NCBI GenBank assembly: GCA_024704765.1 | Contig: JAKMXF010000321.1 | Coordinates: forward strand, 558,001 to 622,000 | Direction of reading: 5' to 3' | From: Oopsacas minuta | Lineage: Eukaryota > Porifera > Hexactinellida > Lyssacinosida > Leucopsacidae | DNA length: 64,000 nt | Part shown: one piece after another, positions 38,628 through 48,044 of the stretch | Position numbering within the stretch: position 1 is the first letter of the stretch | How the letters are laid out: the number at the start of each line of letters is the position of its first letter | The notes under the pieces: model-generated | Databases searched by the model: none | The model's input: only the letters and a program-made list of their open reading frames with translations | Told to the model about the DNA's origin: nothing | Made by a program: the position numbers and the translations under genes

Positions 38628-39152
38628 ATGTTAAAAAATCTAAATTACAATATGTCTTCAAGTAACTATGCAAACTTTACTTTCGAGAGGGAAGAGATTC
38701 TCCAGGTTAAATACATATTCAATACATTTACAGGATCCAATACTACTTACATTTGCATCGAAGATGTACCAATTATTTTCAAGAAGCTTGGACTACACAG
38801 ATCGAAGTTCCAGATTTCTAAACTGCTTGATCCTTTTAAGGAATTGCAAGGGTTAGATTTTCCAAATTTCCTTCTACTCTTATCTGCGGATATTTCTGAG
38901 CAAGAAAACCCTAGGAAATATGTACAATTGATGTCACAATTCAGTGAGGAAGCTTCACTGACATTCAACCAGATGGACAAGGACCATAATGGAAAACTAA
39001 GTCCAGAGGAGTTGAAAGAGGGAATGGAAGAAATATTTGGAGAAGATGCACGGAAAATTGATATTGATGCTATGTTTACTGCTGCAGATTCTAATCACGA
39101 TGGACAAATAGATTTTACCGAATTCAAGTCTGCTCTGAAGTCGGTTTACTAA
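38628..39152 (+). CDS. Calmodulin-like EF-hand protein
   Basis: A single exon of 174 aa; a second in-frame Met lies eight codons in. Two canonical EF-hand loops are near the C-terminus: DKDHNGKLSPEE (about residues 119-130) and DSNHDGQIDFTE (about 155-166), both with Asp at position 1, Gly at 6 and Glu at 12. The N-terminal half keeps EF-like helices but no intact loop, as in many calmodulin or centrin relatives with a degenerate N lobe. It is therefore a probable two-Ca2+ sensor; its partner is unknown. It lies alone, 100-200 bp upstream of an NHL gene on the same strand. Confidence 0.85.
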   Translation: MLKNLNYNMSSSNYANFTFEREEILQVKYIFNTFTGSNTTYICIEDVPIIFKKLGLHRSKFQISKLLDPFKELQGLDFPNFLLLLSADISEQENPRKYVQLMSQFSEEASLTFNQMDKDHNGKLSPEELKEGMEEIFGEDARKIDIDAMFTAADSNHDGQIDFTEFKSALKSVY

Positions 39153-39325
39153 TAATATGTCTAATTGTTGTTTGTTATTTGTGTATGCATTATGTGTATT
39201 TTATGAAATAATATTCAAAATAATAAACTATCAAATATACGTTAATATACGTAGTAATTATTCCTAATTATAGGAAAAAGTTACTTAATCATTATTAATT
39301 AAAAAATACATTGAGAGTATAGAAA

Positions 39326-40921
39326 ATGGCTACGAGAATATCTCCAGAAGAAAGTGATAGAGAAGAATTCCTGTTTGGACTAGAGACAGCTCGCAGTGCT
39401 CTGAGAGAGAGAGTATCAGAACTGAGAGCTAATATCCACAAGATTGAAAAAGAACTGAGTGAAGAACTGAACAAACTGGAGAAGGAATTCACAGACAAAC
39501 AGAGCGAATACAAAAATAAAATGTCCTCTCTCACTGCAATAAGAATTAACATAGAGGATCAGTTCAAGAGTGGAGAGTTTGAGGATCTCAAGAAATCTAT
39601 CTTATCTGATACAGACAAGAAAATAGAAGCTCTAGACAGAGAGTATCCTCCTCACAGTGTGGAACTTGTATGGAAGGAAGGAGTAGCTGGTCAGTTGAAG
39701 GAGATAGGTAATGTAGTAGTGAGTGAAGGTAGAAGAGAAGTAAAGCATAAAAAAATTAAATTAGATAATTATATAACAGAGAGTAGTCGAGTAAATGTGG
39801 AAAGGCCAGTGAAACGAACAATTGATAAAATGGCAGTAAAACAACCAGTTGCTATTCCTCCAGTTGCTATTCCTCCAGTTATTATTCCTCCAGTTATTAT
39901 TCCTCCAGTTATTCATGCTAGAATAACAGATTACGAATTAAGGCGTAAACCTATAATTACAGTATCTCTATTAGGATGTCAATATCCACAAGGAATAGCT
40001 TATGATTATATAGCCCATGCAGTGTATGTATTGGATAACATATCTTGTAACTTATACTCATATTCCCTTGTTACTGAGAAAGTGAAAGAGGTTCAATTCG
40101 CATCTTTCATGCTAGTTAACAGGAAGGAATTTTTCATACAAGGAGATTACTATAGTAGCATCATAGGCGATGGATGCAAAACTTATATAACACGAGAAAC
40201 CCCTTTAATATCAGCAAATAGCCCTTTCAACCGTAAACCTGAACCAGAATACGTATATTTCTCACCTCAACCATACGGCATTGAGTTTCAAAACAACATA
40301 TTATATATCAGTGCTAAATCTCGCAATATTGTCACTCATGATTTAATAGCTTCCATTTCTTTAAGAGATGAGTCTCAGGATAAGTACATATCTAGTAGTC
40401 GTGTTTTTGGTAAGCATGGTTCACTAGAGGGTGAGATGAACACACCCACTGGGTTAGCATACTCAGATCCTAATCTGTACGTGTGTGACTCTAAGAACGA
40501 TCGTATTAATGTATACTCTAATGGTTGCATAGTCAAAACTATAACACATCCATCCTTGTATCAACCTCTTGACATTAAGATACACAAGAATAGTTTATTC
40601 GTATTGAATAGCAAATACTACTTAATTCTGCAATTTGATTTAAGAGGAGACCTACTTAGTCAATTCTTATCTAGAGAGTCAAATGATTTGATGCCTTCTT
40701 TCTTCTGCATAGACTCCTCAGGTCGCCTTTTGATAACCGACAGTAGAAAACCTTATGTGTACGTATTTATGAAATATAATAGAGGATATACTTTACAAAC
40801 AAGTCTAGAGTTGAAACATGGAGAAGACAGACTAGTTGAGCCTAGAGGGGTGTGTATAGACAAAGAAGGGAGAGTTATAGTTGTATGTAACTATAAGGAA
40901 GCTATGTTACAGATCTTCTAA
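39326..40921 (+). CDS. Coiled-coil NHL-repeat protein, 531 aa
   Basis: A single exon. Residues about 10-125 form a coiled coil, followed by a basic patch and a Pro-rich spacer with an exact five-residue repeat ([V/I]IPPV or AIPPV) encoded by 15-bp units. The C-terminal two-thirds has NHL-type beta-propeller blades: QGIAYDYIAHAVYVLDN, TPTGLAYSDPNLYVCDSKND and EPRGVCIDKEGRVIVV are diagnostic [P-x-G-I/L/V-A/C ... V-x-D] blade patterns. The build resembles TRIM-NHL proteins (TRIM2/3/32/71, Brat) without RING or B-box. NHL propellers bind RNA or proteins. It is one of four NHL genes in the window, and no orthologue is assigned. Confidence 0.8.
   Translation: MATRISPEESDREEFLFGLETARSALRERVSELRANIHKIEKELSEELNKLEKEFTDKQSEYKNKMSSLTAIRINIEDQFKSGEFEDLKKSILSDTDKKIEALDREYPPHSVELVWKEGVAGQLKEIGNVVVSEGRREVKHKKIKLDNYITESSRVNVERPVKRTIDKMAVKQPVAIPPVAIPPVIIPPVIIPPVIHARITDYELRRKPIITVSLLGCQYPQGIAYDYIAHAVYVLDNISCNLYSYSLVTEKVKEVQFASFMLVNRKEFFIQGDYYSSIIGDGCKTYITRETPLISANSPFNRKPEPEYVYFSPQPYGIEFQNNILYISAKSRNIVTHDLIASISLRDESQDKYISSSRVFGKHGSLEGEMNTPTGLAYSDPNLYVCDSKNDRINVYSNGCIVKTITHPSLYQPLDIKIHKNSLFVLNSKYYLILQFDLRGDLLSQFLSRESNDLMPSFFCIDSSGRLLITDSRKPYVYVFMKYNRGYTLQTSLELKHGEDRLVEPRGVCIDKEGRVIVVCNYKEAMLQIF
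39848..39907. repeat. 15-bp tandem repeat inside the NHL gene
   Basis: Four in-frame 15-bp units: two of GTTGCTATTCCTCCA, then two of GTTATTATTCCTCCA. They encode a Pro-rich linker between coiled coil and propeller. The shared substitution in the later pair suggests stepwise expansion. Confidence 0.9.
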
Positions 40922-41314
40922 TAAGTATAGTATTAACTACGAATTTATTTTCAGATCACTTCTAACATTTGCATCTGTATCACTTATCCAATGACAATAT
41001 TATGTTATTCAGAAACCATCGTACATTATACAGTAATTACATTATTTTTCGTGGACATTTTAAATACATATAGTTTTACAATTTTTAAAGTACAAATGAT
41101 TTTGGAAACATAATTATCCAAATTTGTTGCATATAGTCAAAGGAGGCGTGTATTTTTCACAAGAATTTCTAGAGGGTGATGATAAATTTTTATGAACCTT
41201 GGAGCCTTTCCCCACCCCCGCCTCTTATTCACAGGGAAATACTGTAATAAATATACGAATAATGTAGTTAATACACTGCTGCATAACTCGCTATAGAATA
41301 CTTAATCATTCTGA
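40922..41314. other. Intergenic between NHL gene and NTAQ1
   Basis: 393 bp, AT-rich, with no repeat or exon that I can identify. Confidence 0.5.
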
Positions 41315-41962
41315 ATGGCTGACAAAGGCATACCAGAGGTTCCGATAGCTCTGAACGAGATAAAACCAGACAACAGGGATCCGCTAGACTTGGACGTTAA
41401 AGCACTTCCTTACACTAAATTCTACTGCGAGGAGAATATATGGAAATTAGCTGAACATATTTCTAACAAATGTACAGACTTCTCAAAATGTTACGTCATT
41501 ATATCTAGCAATGATAAGAAGAAAGTTCCATTCTTCCACCACAAAACTGGTAAAGCTGAGAATATGTACATGCAGATATGGGATTACCATCTAATTATAA
41601 TTTGGAAAGAAAGTAAGGAGCAAATCGTTGTTTACGATTTGGATACTAATTTACCTTTCCCGATGGTGTTTGATCAATACAAACAACTTCACTTACAGCC
41701 TGATATAATGAATCGAATGACAGCTGACTTCCAACGCTCTTACAGAATTCTGAAGGCTCAAGATTTTCTAAATTATTTTGCCAGTGACAGATCTCATATG
41801 ATAGAATCTAATGGGAGTTACTATGCACCACCTCCACCACATGATCCAATACGGACAGAGCATTCCACACATACCTTAGATGAACTGGTTGCTATGAAGA
41901 AGAATACAGCACCTGGCCATGTTTGTGATGAAGAGAGTTTTATCAAAATATTTTCTCCCTAA
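41315..41962 (+). CDS. NTAQ1: Protein N-terminal glutamine amidohydrolase
   Basis: A single exon of 215 aa (animal orthologues about 205). The enzyme deamidates N-terminal Gln to Glu, which feeds proteins into the Arg/N-degron pathway. The catalytic triad is visible: Cys in YCEENIWKL (about residue 34), His in the family-naming WDYH motif (about residue 86) and Asp in VYDLDTNLPFP (about residue 104). The conserved FASDRSHM and APPPPHDPI segments follow. All active-site residues are present, so it should be functional. Confidence 0.96.
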   Translation: MADKGIPEVPIALNEIKPDNRDPLDLDVKALPYTKFYCEENIWKLAEHISNKCTDFSKCYVIISSNDKKKVPFFHHKTGKAENMYMQIWDYHLIIIWKESKEQIVVYDLDTNLPFPMVFDQYKQLHLQPDIMNRMTADFQRSYRILKAQDFLNYFASDRSHMIESNGSYYAPPPPHDPIRTEHSTHTLDELVAMKKNTAPGHVCDEESFIKIFSP

Positions 41963-42339
41963 CAAATTTCTATGCTAGAATACTATATTAATACACGGAC
42001 TAATATTTATTCAGCTTATAATTATTTAGATTTGCTTTATATGGTAATATAAATTATACTAACTTCAACTTTGATTATGCTAGTTTGACAAAATGTTTTA
42101 AGATGGATTTGATATATTTTACGTTATATACTAATCTCCTGTCCAACCAAGCGCAAGCAAGGAGTCAGTCAACATGACCTAGAACAACATTCAAGCAAGT
42201 ATACTAAATCCACAACATGGTTATTGTAATGTGTATGCATGATGTTGTGTGGACACTGGACATGTTACATGGAATAGTGTATTTTCTTATTACATATAAG
42301 TTGTATCAAACATGGTGCTTTTGCATGTAAATTCTATTA
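41963..42339. other. Convergent 3' region of NTAQ1 and an NHL gene
   Basis: 377 bp between two convergent stop codons. Nothing recognisable beyond AT-rich DNA. Confidence 0.5.
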
Positions 42340-43266
42340 TCATTCTTTTATTCTGAATCTAAATAAAGATACTGGTCTTCCCTTTGAGCTACATAATCCT
42401 ACCATTTCCATTGTCTTTGTATCAAAAACGATTCCAGGATGAAACGTGTTATACACATCAAAATTATTCTCGAATGTTTTCAGAACTTTACCTCTTTTTG
42501 ATATAAGCTTTATATAATACAAACTACATGTTAAATAGTTAGAATTTGGAGTGACAGCAAAAAACTGAATAGAGTTAAGATCTAATTTAATTTCCTTCAA
42601 CAGTTCTTCTTGTTGTGAAAATATTTTCAAACCCATTATCTCTGTACACGCACCCGTATGAGGTTGTAATACATCTAGCACAATTATAGTATCCTTGTAT
42701 AGTTTTATATCTCGGGGCTGTCTCAAATTTGATCTAGCGAATTCACAATATCCGGTTTCATAGTGTGTCAGTATGAATATTCTGTGATTAGATACGTCAC
42801 AAATATAAATATTTCCTTCATCGTCAACTGTTATGCCGCAAATAAGGCCTTTGAAAGTCTTAGGATTATTCGTGTTTCTAAACGAGCATTTGGTGATTCT
42901 TTCTCCTTCTAGAGTGAACACAGATACCGCATATTCATAATGCTCAGTTATATAAACTCTATCATTAGCTACACATATTCCAAAGGGATGGTGTAATGAT
43001 TTAGTAACTGGAAATATGAATAGACAGTGAAACTCTGATGAGAATACTCTAATACATCTATTTGTCTCATCACAAACATATGTATTGGAAGTTAATGAAT
43101 GAAGTGCAAATCCTTTCGAACTAAATTGCATTATTGACGAAGTGCTGAGTTCTAAAACAACATAATCCTCATGTAAATTTGATTCAATTCTACAGTCTCG
43201 TATAGGGGAGTTGCCGGTGCTGATGAGCAGTGGACGTAGACTACCTTTTGAACTACGATTTCCCAT
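42340..43266 (-). CDS. NHL-repeat protein with N-myristoylation signal, left copy
   Basis: A single exon of 308 aa. The N-terminus MGNRSSKG is a textbook N-myristoylation site (Gly2, Ser6, basic), so the protein is probably membrane-tethered. The remainder is NHL-type blades such as HPFGICVANDRVYITE, CGITVDDEGNIYICDVSNHR and QPRDIKLYKDTIIVLD, making one propeller of about six blades. There is no RING, B-box or coiled coil. It is a divergent, head-to-head paralogue of the gene at 43942-44871. The N-terminal third is almost identical and the C-terminal part has diverged. Function is unknown. Confidence 0.85.
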   Translation of the reverse strand: MGNRSSKGSLRPLLISTGNSPIRDCRIESNLHEDYVVLELSTSSIMQFSSKGFALHSLTSNTYVCDETNRCIRVFSSEFHCLFIFPVTKSLHHPFGICVANDRVYITEHYEYAVSVFTLEGERITKCSFRNTNNPKTFKGLICGITVDDEGNIYICDVSNHRIFILTHYETGYCEFARSNLRQPRDIKLYKDTIIVLDVLQPHTGACTEIMGLKIFSQQEELLKEIKLDLNSIQFFAVTPNSNYLTCSLYYIKLISKRGKVLKTFENNFDVYNTFHPGIVFDTKTMEMVGLCSSKGRPVSLFRFRIKE

Positions 43267-43941
43267 TTCTTTTCAAAAGTATTTGTGTCTCTAAGTTTAA
43301 ATGAATGAATTATAATTGTATTTATCGAACTAGGAACGATTGCCTAAATAAATTTTGTTCTCCCTAGTTAATTCATTTACTAAATTCATTAATAATATAA
43401 TTATCGCTTAACTTTATTACAAGTTGGCTCGCACTCTATTATCTCGAATAATCGTCTCTATTGAATAATTGCCGCCGCTAGCAGGGCTTGAAATTAATGA
43501 TCGTAACAAATGAGAAATTGTTTTACGATGTCCAGAAATGACACGGGAATGGACGTTCAATTATCTGGCCAATTAATGCCATAGAAGTAAAACAAATCTT
43601 CCGTTGAGCCGACCTATGCTTCATAGAGAATATTAGGCTACAATACATGTTATCATGTTAATGAATTTAGTGAATGAATTAACTAGGGAGAACTAATTCA
43701 TTAGGAAATCTTTCCTAGTTCAATAAATACAATCATAGAGTAATCAATAACGTCTGGGTGCTGATTGTAAATTATATTTCTGAACAGGTCAGTATCACTT
43801 AGTATCAGTATGTATAGTGAGATTTATATTTGTAGATGTGTGTGATAACTTAGATCATGTATTAATTCTCATAAGTTTTATCTTACACAATTATAATTCA
43901 TTCATTTTAAACTTAGTAGACACAAATACTTTTGAAAAGAA
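43267..43941. repeat. Centre of an inverted duplication (palindrome arms and spacer)
   Basis: The two NHL genes share 5' flanks in inverted orientation. The first 50-60 bp upstream of each start match (AAACTTAG-GACACAAATACT then TTTGAAAAGAAATGGG). Farther out, 43315-43395 matches the reverse complement of about 43655-43735 (GTTCTCCCTAGTTAATTCAT). About 145 bp extra lies on the right side, and the central about 260 bp is unique. Both promoters must lie here. Confidence 0.85.
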
Positions 43942-44871
43942 ATGGGAAATCGTAGTTCAAAAGGTAGTCTACGTCCACTACTCATCCGTACTACCAACTC
44001 CCCTATTCGAGACTATAGAATTGAATCAAATTTACATGAGGATTATGTTGTTTTAGAACTCAGCACTTCGTCAATAATGCAATTTAGTTCGAAAGGATTT
44101 GCACTTCATTCATTAACTTCCAATACATATGTTTGTGATGAGACAAATAGATGTATTAGAGTATTCTCATCAGAGTTTCACTGTCTATTCATATTTCCAG
44201 TTACTAAATCATTACACCATCCCTTTGGAATATGTGTAGCTAATGATAGAGTTTATATAACTGAGTATTATGAATATGCGATATCTGTGTTCACTCTAGA
44301 AGGAGAAAGAATCACCAAATGCTCGTTTGGATACACGAATAATCCAAAGACTAATATAGCCTTTCCTAGCGGCATAACAGTTGACGATGAAGGAAACATT
44401 TATATTTGTGACGGATTTAATCACAGAATATTTATACTGACACACTATGATAGCGGATATTGTGAATTCGCTAGATCAAATTTGACACAGCCCCGAGATA
44501 TAAAACTACATAAAGATACTATAATCGTGCTAGATGTATTACACCAACACAAGAGTGTGTATGCGGATATAATGGGTTTGAAGATATTTTCACAACAAGA
44601 AGAATTGTTGAAAGAAATTGAGTTAGATCTTAACTCCATTCAGTTTTTCGATGTCACTCCAAATTCTAACTATATAATATGCAGTTCGCATTATATAAAG
44701 CTTATATCGAATAATGGTGAAGTTCTGGAGACATTCGAGAAAAATATCGAAATTTCGAACACGTTTCATCCTGGAATCGTTTTTGATAAAAAGCCAATGG
44801 AAATTGTAGGTTTATGTAGCTCAAGTGGAAAACCAGTTTCTTTATTTAGATTCAGAATAAAAGATCAATAA
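43942..44871 (+). CDS. NHL-repeat protein with N-myristoylation signal, right copy
   Basis: A single exon of 309 aa, the mirror-image paralogue of 42340-43266. The myristoylation motif MGNRSSKG is kept, and only about five residues differ over the first 115 or so. The later blades carry many replacements, for example at 190-215 and 255-290, but conserve the NHL pattern (PSGITVDDEGNIYICDGFNHR). Both copies are intact with no stops, implying that both are under constraint or very young. Confidence 0.85.
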   Translation: MGNRSSKGSLRPLLIRTTNSPIRDYRIESNLHEDYVVLELSTSSIMQFSSKGFALHSLTSNTYVCDETNRCIRVFSSEFHCLFIFPVTKSLHHPFGICVANDRVYITEYYEYAISVFTLEGERITKCSFGYTNNPKTNIAFPSGITVDDEGNIYICDGFNHRIFILTHYDSGYCEFARSNLTQPRDIKLHKDTIIVLDVLHQHKSVYADIMGLKIFSQQEELLKEIELDLNSIQFFDVTPNSNYIICSSHYIKLISNNGEVLETFEKNIEISNTFHPGIVFDKKPMEIVGLCSSSGKPVSLFRFRIKDQ

Positions 44872-45088
44872 TCATTGCACTGTCTCCCTGCTTTTCACTC
44901 CGTTGTCTCTCCCATTTCAGTTAGCTCTCTTTAGAGACAAATAATCACAAATATTCTCTCTCTGCGAATCGTAATTACTCCTTGTTATATTGTATTGAAT
45001 GTATTCTATATTTTGTTAAAATTCTAATTATTTTATTGTAATATAATGATAAGAAGGTTTAAATAAGAAATTAGTACACACGAATTAG

Positions 45089-47410
45089 TCAAATAAGAGA
45101 TCTTTCTTCAAATCCTCGAACTAGAAGCTCTTCTTGTTTGCCTTTGGTGTTGATTGGCAAGCGAGACTTTATGAACTGTACACTGCCACATCCTTCACAC
45201 ATTGATTTAGGATATGAAGAGTTGTATACAGTTTTCATATAGTCACAATCCTACAGGATATTATAGCATAAATATATTGTCTTATATTCTAGCCTAGTCC
45301 TGCGGTTCCCAACCTGAGGTCCATGCATGGACAACAGGAGGGGTTTACGGGATCAATTGCAGTCTATGGGAGGGGGTCCACGGGTGAAAAATGTTGGGAA
45401 CAGCTGGTCTAGTCTGTTGATGAGAAATGGACTAGTTTATCGGGAATCATATTGAAGCATGGATCCAGAAATGAGTCAGTTTTTAAGATAATTATCGTGC
45501 CTCGTAATTATATCTAATTTTGTTTAGAATATTATCCATGGTCTTAGTATGATTCCTCAATGAAGAGGGTATTCTATAAATATCTATCTGAAGCCCGTAG
45601 CAGTCAAAAGTCATTGGTCCGGTTGACCCATACTCAATGTGCTAACCCAGGGGTTTATCTAAGTGCTTTTCGGGCACCTAAAGTGCCAGTTCTGAAACCA
45701 TGAGGACAAATGTGCCGACCGTGAGACTCAATTTGTACAGGATCAATATGTTACCGTCCGAAAAGTGCTGGATCAGAAATTCTTGGAAACCGGGTACTGA
45801 CACCACCAATATGATCCAGTTGGAACCTGAGGACCAACCGAACCATCTACAGCCATATATCTATCAGAATAAATTACCTTACAAACAAAATAAGATTTGG
45901 TAACTCTCTTCCTAGTAAGTGTATGATATCTCTCTGTACATTTCTTAAGAACCTTTTCTGACGTGTAATTACATACTGTACATGTGATTAGAGTTACTTT
46001 AACATCTGTTAATGTTTTCATGAAATCAATCTTAGATTCTTGTTTCTGTAATATGGCTATATTGTTTTCAAGTTCAGCCATCTTTTCTTCTTCTACAATC
46101 CAATTATATCTTCAAATAGAGCAAATAATTAACTTTGGTAAGTTAAAATTATTAATAATATACTATAACTCTTGATTCGTAGAAGTGTGTTTGAATGCAA
46201 AGTTTCTGCAACGAAATTGGCTGAAATAATAAATTTAGTTGGGAACAGCAATATACGTCTATTCTCTATACTTAATAACAGACATTTCATTCCGTGGCGT
46301 TACACTAATCCATAGTCTGGTAGTCCCCATTCCAACAACTTAAGAAACTTTTATCACCCGCGGACCCCCTTATCTATTATATGGGATCCACTGACCCCAG
46401 TTTGAGAACCACTGAACTAGAGGAGTGCCTTTAAATAGCGTGACTCAAATGTTGGTATCCAATTATTAACGATTCTATTGTATGAGCTAATTAGGTATTT
46501 ACTTAGACTTAGAATTGATTATTTCTGTAAACTCAGATGGAACAGAAGACTCATTGCCTTGAGAACTCTGACTTTGATTACATTTCATCTGTTTTATTTC
46601 ATCCATTCTTTTACGTGAAATAGTTTTCACAGATTCGTTTGGATTGTTAGGCAAGATAGGTTTGATTTTAATTTTTGAGTTAATTCCTGAAAATGATTTG
46701 GAAGAGAGTTTTCCTAAATAGGATATATAATAATTGCATACAAAGAAAACATAAAAGATATCGTACAAACTTTGGACAATTGTTTCAGCGCCACCGCCCG
46801 CATCAAGTTTACCTGCCGCATGAATATTGCCAGTGTTTCACCATTTTCTTAGCGAAATTCAAATACACAAATAATATATAATTACTGATAGGTGAATATA
46901 TTATTAGAGATTTTATCTTCACAGACCTCCTTTAACACCCATAATTATCATTTTTCGAAGTTGGATGAGATTTCTCCATTAATTGGCTACTTTGTATTAT
47001 GATAACGTCATAAATAATGAGATAACGACGATCAAATCTCGCCTGCATGCTTAGATGGTCATCATATAGGCAGTAGAGCTGAAACAGGGGCCTTATCTTT
47101 AGCATTAATAATATTATGTGTTTGAACAATATTCATGATAGACATGATAACGTAAGTTACCCCTCTTTGCTGTGGGAGTAATGTAACTAGATGGTCTCTT
47201 CATGTTCGATTGTAAGAACCTTTCTGATGTTCTGTTGACTCCAGGATTGTAAGTAGACCTGGTTGCATTATGTTGATTAATAGTATGTATTTTGTGATTA
47301 GATGTCTCTGATTTGACAGATACCTTATTCAGTGATTTAGTACTGGACTGAACAGGCACAGGATTCATTTCCTTATCAATTTCATTAATAAGCAGTGAGA
47401 TTTCATTCAT
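45089..47410 (-). CDS. MCM10-like protein without a visible OB-fold core
   Basis: The 3' half is clear. Exons 46092-45878 and 45250-45089 (phase 0 junction) encode a coiled coil and the MCM10 C-terminal zinc ribbon: VTLITCTVCNYTSE, FVCKDCDYMK, MCEGCGSVQF and the terminal LLVRGFEERS match the vertebrate CKTC...CPCG...HCSNCGLYKW...LLPRGEEH order. MCM10 loads polymerase alpha and activates the CMG helicase. Upstream open exons 47410-47161 and 46686-46503 join each other in phase, but the second ends two bases into a codon and does not fit the next acceptor that I see, so either an exon is missed or they are another gene. No OB-fold/CCCH DNA-binding core is present between the neighbours. Confidence 0.7.
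45300..45415. mobile_element. hAT-like short element in the MCM10-like intron
   Basis: The left end GCGGTTCCCAACCTGAGGTCC and right end TGTTGGGAACAGCTGG are complementary and about 115 bp apart. A second related right end (TTTGAGAACCACTGAACTAG) is at about 46405-46425. Confidence 0.6.
46780..47094. mobile_element. MITE of the 'TTTCAGCTCCACCG' family, copy 4
   Basis: Starts AATTGTTTCAGCGCCACCGC and ends AGAGCTGAAACAGGGGCCTTA. It contains 'GCCGCATGAATATTGCC' and 'TTATGATAACGTCATAAATAATGAG', like the other copies. It sits between the two upstream exons of the MCM10-like gene. Confidence 0.7.
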
Positions 47411-48044
47411 GTTTATGTAATATGTTTCTAATACAACAATATAATTCAATGTCAAGTTAATTAAGTGGATAATTCCCTTCACAATGGCAAAGAATTGTGA
47501 TATATTCATATATATGAGACAATGGGACCGCTTCTTGGAGTGTCCGTTTGGGAGACTCCACTGTATATTGCTTTTGGCCCTGTTCTGAAAAGCGAGGGTC
47601 TTCTGTACTACGTAATTCATAATTTCTAACGTTTAAACAATTTCTTCATTAGATCCTGGGAAAACTTAAAAATAGCAACAAATCTGACACTTTTAGATTT
47701 TAGTTGAAGAATAAGGGATTTATTCATTTGGTCTTTGCTTAGAAAATATACATGACTCTTCTAATTACTACTTGACAACTTACAACAGACAGAAGCGATG
47801 TCCCCAACGTGTCCGTTATTCGGAATCTACTGTATATCCAATTTTACTGCAGATAAGTATCTAATACTATATTACACACATTGGCAGTAATACATTGATT
47901 GTACAACTTTGGAAATAATGACTCCTAGATCCTAAATGGCACAGTGACAACAATGCTCCACTTCACAAAATTCTGAATGTTTCATTAAGAGATATGCAAT
48001 ATAAATTTAAATATTTACAACAAAGACGTACGTGACATTAATAA
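47411..48044. other. Intergenic with two pogo-type ends
   Basis: Contains 'GTCCGTTTGGGAGACTCCACTG' near 47544 and 'GTGTCCGTTATTCGGAATCT' then ACTGTA near 47811, right ends of one TA-type family. No gene seen. Confidence 0.45.
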
